Positions 50,530-55,644 of a stretch of 55,644 nucleotides of DNA are shown piece by piece. Every line of letters begins with the position of its first letter. Positions within the stretch are counted from its first letter, which is position 1. Position numbers and translations under genes: made by a program. The DNA is taken from NCBI GenBank assembly GCA_035564115.1, contig DATMTN010000025.1, positions 1-55,644 on the forward strand. The letters run 5' to 3'. Source of the stretch: JACMPA01 sp035564115. GTDB taxonomy: Bacteria; Patescibacteriota; Saccharimonadia; Saccharimonadales; UBA4665. The notes below the pieces were generated by a model that was not told where the DNA came from, ran no database searches, and worked only from the letters and a program-made list of their open reading frames with translations.

Positions 50530-51429
50530 CTAAAGCTTCAGGAGTAAGTATACTCCGAAAATGCCCAGAATAAAACAAATTAAGCCAGAGAGCACCACTC
50601 GAATAATGCCACCGACAATCTGCTTCTTGGCCATCGGATTACGACCGATGGCGATTAACCCACCGCGCACACCAGAGTACAAAATACCGCCAGCCACGAA
50701 GGCGCTCACTAGCAGCACGACCAATGCAATGTAAACTCGGGCCGTACTGACTGGCTTGCCCGCCACCGCTTCACTGGCGCTTCGGAGGAACCCCGGTAAC
50801 CCATCGGCGCTGGTCTGCTGCAGTGGGTTGTGCGAAATACTGATGTCAATTGGCACGCGACCAATCGATACGCTCACCTCTTTGCCTGTTGAGTCCTTAA
50901 GCTTAGCTGTACCGGCCACTGTGCCACTACCACTAAAATCAGCCGTCGCCTTGCCAAGCACCGTCGGCTGGGTCGTGTCGACCTTCATGCCCACACCGGC
51001 CAGTGCCGAAATAGTGATATAGTCGCCAGCCTTGATGGGACCGTTCTGATTGCTTACCAGCACATCGTAGTGTCCAAAAGTAGCGACAAAAACTTGGCTT
51101 TTATTGCCATTGCTCCCGATTGTCACGGTCGCATCGTTAGCGGCCACCACGACACCTTGCATTTTGGTGACCGTATCAGTTGTAAGTGGCGCAACTTTCG
51201 ACGAATCCTTCGGATCGAGCATCACGATCATGCCATTTTGCAGCACCGTATCGCTACCATACCCCTGCGTCACTGCCTGGTTTGTTGCGCCGTTCTCGAT
51301 CGTGCTCGTCTTCTGGGTTTTCGAGCTAGACTTCGTGGAAGTAGCTGCGAGTACGGTTGCCGGTGACACCATAACCGATACCGTCAGCAGAGCTAACAAG
51401 CTCAATCTGAAGTTTTTGAGTTTTCGCAT
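50530..51429 (-). CDS. Secreted beta-domain protein with c-subunit-like C-terminal hairpin
   Basis: The 299-residue protein has a signal helix (FRLSLLALLTVSVMVS), a secreted beta domain (about 35-215) and two C-terminal helices joined by AIGRNPMAKKQ. That loop and the Gly-rich first helix (FVAGGILYSGVRGGLIAIG) resemble the polar loop of F-type c subunits, but neither helix has the ion-binding Glu or Asp. It lies just above atpF, where atpE usually is. Role unknown. A TTGTAG-17-TATACT promoter with TGT extension lies 11 nt before the ATG; a longer in-frame reading would begin nearly inside it. Confidence 0.7.
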   Translation of the reverse strand: MRKLKNFRLSLLALLTVSVMVSPATVLAATSTKSSSKTQKTSTIENGATNQAVTQGYGSDTVLQNGMIVMLDPKDSSKVAPLTTDTVTKMQGVVVAANDATVTIGSNGNKSQVFVATFGHYDVLVSNQNGPIKAGDYITISALAGVGMKVDTTQPTVLGKATADFSGSGTVAGTAKLKDSTGKEVSVSIGRVPIDISISHNPLQQTSADGLPGFLRSASEAVAGKPVSTARVYIALVVLLVSAFVAGGILYSGVRGGLIAIGRNPMAKKQIVGGIIRVVLSGLICFILGIFGVYLLLKL

Positions 51430-51440
51430 AATTAACCATA

Positions 51441-51469
51441 AGTATAACAATCCGCTGCGTTAGCTACAA
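51441..51469 (-). promoter_or_regulatory. Promoter of the c-like hairpin protein gene
   Basis: Minus strand TTGTAG, 17 nt ending TGT, then TATACT; it overlaps the last codons of the cysteine desulfurase gene. The predicted leader is about 4 nt. Confidence 0.7.
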
Positions 51470-52593
51470 AAGCGTTGCAGTGCCTGCAAAAGCGCATCGA
51501 TATTGGCTTTGGTAGTTTGCCGTCCCATCGTAAAGCGCAGACTCGACTGAGCATCAGCCTCGCCTATGCCCATGGCTCGCAGTACGTGTGAGGGCTCTTC
51601 ATCGGAGGCAGAACAGGCCGAACCAGCCGCTGCCAAGATGCCCGCTTCGTCCAGCTGCATGAGGAGCCGTTCGTTGTCGACACCTGGGATAGTGACATGC
51701 AGGTTATTCGGTAGACGCTTTTTACGTGACCCATTGATAGTCACCTCTGGTAAAACCTTCTCAATTTCATCAAAGAAGTACTTCTGGAGCGCCTGCAGCC
51801 GTGCCACTTCATCGGACTGACTCGCTTGCGCAATACTCAGTGCTGTCGCAAAGCCGACCACTTGGGCCACATTTTCGGTGCCACTGCGGAGTCCCCGCTC
51901 CTGGCCACCGCCTAGCACAAGTGGCTGTAGCTGCACATGCGCCCCGACATACAGGGCCCCGCTCTGCTTGGGACCGTACATCTTCCCCCCATTCAGCGTC
52001 AACAGGTCGACACCTAGCCTTGAAACATGCAGATCAAGGTAGTTTGCCGCCTGGCACGCATCAGTGTGGAAATAGAGTGGTAGGTTGCCACCACGTGCCC
52101 GGCGTTTCTGCTCAATAATCATTGCTGCCTCTTTGAGCGGTTGGATGGTACCGACTTCATTGTTGGCATACATCACGCTTACCAGGACGGTTTTATCATC
52201 GATAGCCGCTTCCAGGGCGGCCAGATCAATTGTGCCGTCCGCCTGAACAGCTACCTGACGGCAGGTGTAGCGTTCAGCCGGACGCAATACCGATTCATGC
52301 TCAACCGCGCTCACCACCATGTTCCCTTCGGGGAATTGTTCCATAATGCCGTGAATAGCCAGGTTATTTGCTTCGGTGCCACCAGCGGTAAAGATTACCT
52401 CTGCCGGTCGTGCTCCCAGCTGTGCCGCAGCCTTGCTGCGCGCATCAGCTAGCTCATGACCGACTTTTTTGGCGGCTAAATACAGTGCCGATGGATTATA
52501 AAACTGCTCGGCATAATACGGTTGCATGGCTTCCAGTACCCGCGGATCCATAGGGGTAGCTGCAGCATAATCGAGATATATCGAATGTTTCAT
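51460..52593 (-). CDS. Cysteine desulfurase (NifS/IscS family)
   Basis: This PLP enzyme takes sulfur from cysteine for Fe-S clusters or tRNA thiolation. The 377-residue protein has YLDYAAATPMDP at the start, FTAGGTEANNLAI, the PLP-binding HTDACQA and Lys in LNGGKMYGPK, and the persulfide Cys in GSACSASDEEPSHVL. No Fe-S scaffold gene is near; mnmA in this window is a likely client. TATAGT (52602-52607) ends 8 nt before ATG, so the mRNA is probably leaderless. Confidence 0.92.
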   Translation of the reverse strand: MKHSIYLDYAAATPMDPRVLEAMQPYYAEQFYNPSALYLAAKKVGHELADARSKAAAQLGARPAEVIFTAGGTEANNLAIHGIMEQFPEGNMVVSAVEHESVLRPAERYTCRQVAVQADGTIDLAALEAAIDDKTVLVSVMYANNEVGTIQPLKEAAMIIEQKRRARGGNLPLYFHTDACQAANYLDLHVSRLGVDLLTLNGGKMYGPKQSGALYVGAHVQLQPLVLGGGQERGLRSGTENVAQVVGFATALSIAQASQSDEVARLQALQKYFFDEIEKVLPEVTINGSRKKRLPNNLHVTIPGVDNERLLMQLDEAGILAAAGSACSASDEEPSHVLRAMGIGEADAQSSLRFTMGRQTTKANIDALLQALQRFCS

Positions 52594-52645
52594 CTGAGAA
52601 TACTATACAAGGCTTCGCCCGGGATGTGCCGTGACAGAAAGTCGT

Positions 52646-53014
52646 TTAGGCAGCGAGCATGCGGTCGTAATCACCAAGGACTTGCCGACAATAGTTCTGC
52701 ACCGCCATACGAAAATTCCGAGCCTCTTCACCCTGCAACTTGCGATACGAATTGCCGCCCTGCGACTTCAGTACGCCATCCGGGCGAACATCATAGCGAG
52801 TCGTCATCATCTGGCGTTTACCGGCACGGTCAGTCCACTCCTCGTGCCACACCCAGGTGTGCTCATCGAGGCAGAAAAATTCACGGCGTGTGCCCGCTGG
52901 CACTGAGCCAAACAGCTGGCCGCCAATCTTGGCTTCGTGGTGAATCAGCGCTTTGTCAAAATCAGCCTGACGCTGCGCCTGTTTCTGAGCCTTCATGCTA
53001 GGAAGTAAGTTCAT
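52646..53014 (-). CDS. Hypothetical basic protein
   Basis: The 122-residue soluble protein is not recognised to family level. It has a charged helical start, FFCLDEHTWVWHEEWTDRAG and a Tyr/Arg-rich C-terminal part (YDVRPDGVLKSQGG; YCRQVLGDYDRMLAA). Its ATG follows directly on the TAG of the gene upstream with no gap, and GAGGAA lies inside that gene, so the two are translated together. Confidence 0.65.
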   Translation of the reverse strand: MNLLPSMKAQKQAQRQADFDKALIHHEAKIGGQLFGSVPAGTRREFFCLDEHTWVWHEEWTDRAGKRQMMTTRYDVRPDGVLKSQGGNSYRKLQGEEARNFRMAVQNYCRQVLGDYDRMLAA

Positions 53015-53350
53015 CTATTTTTCCTCGCTCTCAGCGAAAATAGCGGCTAGTGTTGCTCGTGCAGAATCAGCAGCATTGTTTGGAGTAAGGTATTCGGTAA
53101 CAGTTGGCGCTATGGTCTCTTCGGTACGTTCTAGCAGCTTTAAGCCCTGAGCGTGTACAGCTGCGATCTCACGAATTTCTGGTACTGGCGCCTGCTGCGC
53201 GACAACCTCTTCCGGTAGGGCGAACAGAACACGCTGTTCAGCGGCACTCACCCGATTCTTTCGGGCAAATATCCTTTCAGCATGACTGAAAGAACCACCA
53301 GTCTCGACTGGTGGCATGAAAGTTCGAATAATACCGTTGTTGAATCCCAT
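53015..53350 (-). CDS. Hypothetical small protein with four tandem hairpins in its coding sequence
   Basis: The 111-residue soluble protein starts MGFNNGIIRTFMPPVETGGS. It has a basic stretch (HAERIFARKNRVSAAEQR) and an Ala/Glu-rich end. I do not recognise it. Four perfect hairpins lie in tandem between 53222 and 53314. ATG was preferred over a TTG 24 nt earlier that would overlap tatD. It follows tatD by 13 nt and precedes the gene at 52646 without a gap. Confidence 0.55.
   Translation of the reverse strand: MGFNNGIIRTFMPPVETGGSFSHAERIFARKNRVSAAEQRVLFALPEEVVAQQAPVPEIREIAAVHAQGLKLLERTEETIAPTVTEYLTPNNAADSARATLAAIFAESEEK
53222..53314. repeat. Four consecutive inverted repeats
   Basis: GAACAG-N6-CTGTTC (53222-53239), CCCGA-N5-TCGGG (53251-53265), CTTTCAG-N5-CTGAAAG (53274-53292) and CCACCAGT-CTCG-ACTGGTGG (53295-53314). 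All are perfect and non-overlapping, and all lie inside the small gene. Confidence 0.8.
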
Positions 53351-53363
53351 GATCCGTAGTTTC

Positions 53364-54176
53364 CTATATGCCAAACAACGTACGGGCGTTCGCTGTGGTC
53401 TGCGTCGCGAGCTCTTCCAGACTTACGTCTCGGGATTTCGCGCCAAACTCAGCAACTGTCCTTGTGTGATATGGCTCACAAATTTTACCACGGAACGGCG
53501 TTGGAGTCAAGAAGGGGGCGTCTGTCTCGAGCACTAGCTTCTCGAGAGGAATTGCCTGATACATTGCCAGCTGGTCTTCGCTCTTGGCGAATGTTGCGAT
53601 ACCGTTCATCCCGATGTACAAACCGTGTTCCAGAGCTTTATCCAAATTTTTGCGGCTGTCGGTAAAACTATGGAGGACGCCTCTGATGCCCTGGTAGCGC
53701 TCAAAAATCGGCCAAAAGTCATCAAAAGCGTCACGTACATGGAATGACAGGGGCAAATCATGCTCCAGTGCCAGCTCTATCTGGTATTTCAGCAGGTGGA
53801 TCTGGGCCTCACGCGAGCTGTTGCCGTAGAAATAATCCAATCCGCACTCGCCCACTGCCACCACCTTATCACGTGTCACAAGGGCCCTAAACGCGTCAAG
53901 CGCGGCTTTATCATCCACATAGCGGCCCGTTTCGTGCGGATGAATCCCAATAGCGGCCCATAGGGTATCTTTGTCCGCCACAAAATCCACTGCTAGCGCG
54001 CTATCCTCAACAGAGGTGCCGATACACACCATTCGAGTCACCCCAGCCTCGTGAGCACGTTCTATCACCTCATCTGGGGTGCGCTCTACACCGTCCTCGC
54101 GCCACTTGTCGTAGACCGGCGTCAACTTCTGCACAATCTCATGAATATGGCAGTGCGTGTCGAACAACTCTAGCAC
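53364..54176 (-). CDS. tatD: TatD-family metal-dependent deoxyribonuclease
   Basis: The 270-residue TIM-barrel hydrolase has the metal ligands in FDTHCH, the Glu in GECGLDYF, His in LSFHVRD and LHSFT, and Asp in ETDAPFL. Family members act as 3'-5' DNases or D-aminoacyl hydrolases. The GTG at 54176 (VLELFDTHCH) was chosen because it gives a family-like start and has AGAGG upstream; a longer in-frame ATG lies inside metG. It starts 4 nt after the metG stop. Confidence 0.92.
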   Translation of the reverse strand: MLELFDTHCHIHEIVQKLTPVYDKWREDGVERTPDEVIERAHEAGVTRMVCIGTSVEDSALAVDFVADKDTLWAAIGIHPHETGRYVDDKAALDAFRALVTRDKVVAVGECGLDYFYGNSSREAQIHLLKYQIELALEHDLPLSFHVRDAFDDFWPIFERYQGIRGVLHSFTDSRKNLDKALEHGLYIGMNGIATFAKSEDQLAMYQAIPLEKLVLETDAPFLTPTPFRGKICEPYHTRTVAEFGAKSRDVSLEELATQTTANARTLFGI

Positions 54177-54180
54177 CGTT

Positions 54181-55635
54181 CTAGTCCTCTTTGGCTGGCG
54201 TATCAAACTTCGGGAACAGGGTGCCTTCGAATGGGCGAATCACGCCTTCGGAGAAGGTATTGCGGATAGTCGTGGCCGTAGACGGCATAAATGGCTCAAG
54301 CAGGTCGGCAATTTCCACCAGACAGCCTGCCTGGTAAGCCAAAACTTCCTTCAGGTGGTCGTCATCACCTTCTTTGGCCAGCATCCATGGTTTCTCGAGA
54401 TCGATATAGGCATTCAGACCACGGACCTGCTCCCAAACTTCATCGAGCGCGCGGTCAAACTGACAATTAGCCAATGCCTCACGGTATTCGGCCATATCGT
54501 GCTCGGCCTCAGGAACTTCGCCAATAGTGCCGTTTTGGTACTTCTGGATCATGGCTACCGTGCGCTGAACAGCGTTACCGAGTTCGTTGGCGAGTTCGTT
54601 GTTGTAGGCTTGGTCGAACAGCTCCTGGGTAAAATCACCGTCGTTGTAGCTCGGCACATGGCGCAGGAAGTAGTAGCGGAAAGCATCGGCGCCATACTTG
54701 GCAACTAGTTGCTTGGGGCTGATGACATTACCAAGGGTTTTGCTCATCTTCTTGCCATCGACAGTCACGAAGCCATGAACATACAGCGTCTTCGGTAGGT
54801 CAATACCGAGGCTCATGAGCATCGCCGGCCAGATAGCGGCATGGAAACGAATGATGTCCTTACCGATAATCTGCACGTCAGCCGGCCAGAACTTCGCAAA
54901 ATCCTCGTGTTCTGGGTAACCCAGCACGGTAATGTAGTTCATGAGTGCTTCAAACCAAACGTACATGACCTGCGTCTTATCGCCGGGCACTGGGATACCC
55001 CAAGAAATTTTGTCCTTTGGCCGGGAAATACTAATATCCGAGAGGCCCGAATTAATTACCGACAAGATCTCATTGCGCTTGGTGTCGGGGATGATCCGCA
55101 GCGTGCCAGATTTGATAGCCTGACCAACCTGCTCGGTATAGCGGCTGAGCTTGAAAAAGTAGTTCTCTTCCTCGATTTTCTCGTAGGGACGGTTGTGGGC
55201 TGGGCAGACACCGTTGTTAGCCTTGACTTCGGTCTCGGTAAAGAAGGCTTCGTCACCCGTGCAATACCAACCGGTATAGCTGCCTTTGTAAATATCGTCC
55301 TTGTTCAGGGCCTGCCAGATCAGCTGTGCCCGTTCCTCATGCGCTTTTTGAGTGGTACGGATAAAGCGATCATTACTGGCATCAACTAGCTTGGTCATAT
55401 CACTAAATGCTTTACTGATTTCGTCGGCGTACTCCAGTGGTTTGACACCCTTTTCTTCGGCCTTTTCAGCGATCTTACCACCGTGCTCGTCAGTACCGGT
55501 GCTGAAGAGTACCTGATGACCTTGCTGACGGTGATAGCGAGCCAAGACGTCTGCCTGCAGCAATTCCATAGCAAAACCGATATGCGGTTCGGCGTTCACA
55601 TATGGAATAGAGGTTGTTACATAAAACTTGTCCAT
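54181..55635 (-). CDS. metG: Methionyl-tRNA synthetase
   Basis: MetRS charges initiator and elongator tRNA-Met. The 484-residue class I enzyme has the HIGH box as PHIGFAM (residue 17), zinc-knuckle Cys (YCTGDEAF, GVCPAH; only two of the usual four), the KMSKT box and the anticodon-binding helical bundle. The C-terminal tRNA-binding OB domain is absent. It is cotranscribed with tatD. The start codon is 9 nt from the window edge, so its promoter is not visible. Confidence 0.95.
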   Translation of the reverse strand: MDKFYVTTSIPYVNAEPHIGFAMELLQADVLARYHRQQGHQVLFSTGTDEHGGKIAEKAEEKGVKPLEYADEISKAFSDMTKLVDASNDRFIRTTQKAHEERAQLIWQALNKDDIYKGSYTGWYCTGDEAFFTETEVKANNGVCPAHNRPYEKIEEENYFFKLSRYTEQVGQAIKSGTLRIIPDTKRNEILSVINSGLSDISISRPKDKISWGIPVPGDKTQVMYVWFEALMNYITVLGYPEHEDFAKFWPADVQIIGKDIIRFHAAIWPAMLMSLGIDLPKTLYVHGFVTVDGKKMSKTLGNVISPKQLVAKYGADAFRYYFLRHVPSYNDGDFTQELFDQAYNNELANELGNAVQRTVAMIQKYQNGTIGEVPEAEHDMAEYREALANCQFDRALDEVWEQVRGLNAYIDLEKPWMLAKEGDDDHLKEVLAYQAGCLVEIADLLEPFMPSTATTIRNTFSEGVIRPFEGTLFPKFDTPAKED

Positions 55636-55644
55636 GGGTAATAT

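Noticed and set aside
1..55644. CRISPR arrays, prophage, insertion sequences with transposase
   Set aside because: No regularly spaced direct repeats, no transposase, integrase or structural phage genes were seen on either strand.

Overview
The window is a slice of a small, gene-dense bacterial chromosome with mixed codon use and roughly balanced base composition. The best fit is the Candidate Phyla Radiation, most likely Candidatus Saccharibacteria (TM7). Reasons: a very compact AlaRS; an FtsA-like ATPase, MltG and Obg set; a divergent F1 operon; secreted Cys-containing beta proteins of the kind common in CPR genomes; and many genes whose -10 box sits only 6-8 nt before the start codon. TGA is used as a normal stop, which argues against Absconditabacteria and Gracilibacteria. 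This assignment is inference from gene content, without a database search.

Layout. 1-2.2 kb: tRNA-Val and two tRNA-Leu genes around an FAD-linked oxidase; both tRNA-Leu genes have near-identical promoters. 2.2-6.5 kb: a membrane-anchored peptide-binding protein, secG, a YvlD-like membrane protein, aminopeptidase P and a YdjM-like membrane hydrolase. 6.5-24.8 kb: repair and information processing (uvrC, trhO, an ABC exporter with a leader peptide, ribosomal protein L25, dedA, uvrA, a lone response regulator, a DEAH helicase, exonuclease I), plus one GC3-rich membrane-protein cassette that looks foreign. 24.8-33 kb: pilin-like protein, obgE, a LysM-CHAP wall protein, mltG, ruvX, a baseplate-J-like membrane protein and an FtsA-like ATPase. 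33-38.6 kb: unknown genes, a 2OG-Fe(II) oxygenase under a palindromic operator, alaS and mnmA. 38.7-45 kb: a surface locus of three paralogous secreted proteins, a DUF916-like (WxL-interacting-like) membrane protein, an Ig/PKD membrane protein and a divergent beta-repeat fibre. 45-50.5 kb: atpF-H-A-G-D-C with no atpB or atpE next to it. 50.5-55.6 kb: a secreted protein with a c-subunit-like hairpin, cysteine desulfurase, two small genes, tatD and metG.

How the genes work together. UvrA and UvrC serve nucleotide excision repair. MnmA and a cysteine desulfurase supply 2-thiouridine at tRNA position 34, and TrhO hydroxylates the same position in other tRNAs. MltG and LysM-CHAP remodel peptidoglycan beside an FtsA-like division ATPase. 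Surface proteins and a pilin-like protein fit an epibiotic lifestyle.

Most notable: (1) two copies of a ~91-nt structured RNA resembling the HEARO/omegaRNA scaffold of IscB systems, each inside a perfect inverted repeat of unrelated sequence, with no IscB gene in view; (2) widespread apparent leaderless transcription; (3) a WxL-like surface system; (4) a 21-bp palindrome inserted in different reading frames of uvrC and mnmA; (5) a c-subunit-like protein without an ion-binding carboxylate beside an atp operon lacking a and c.
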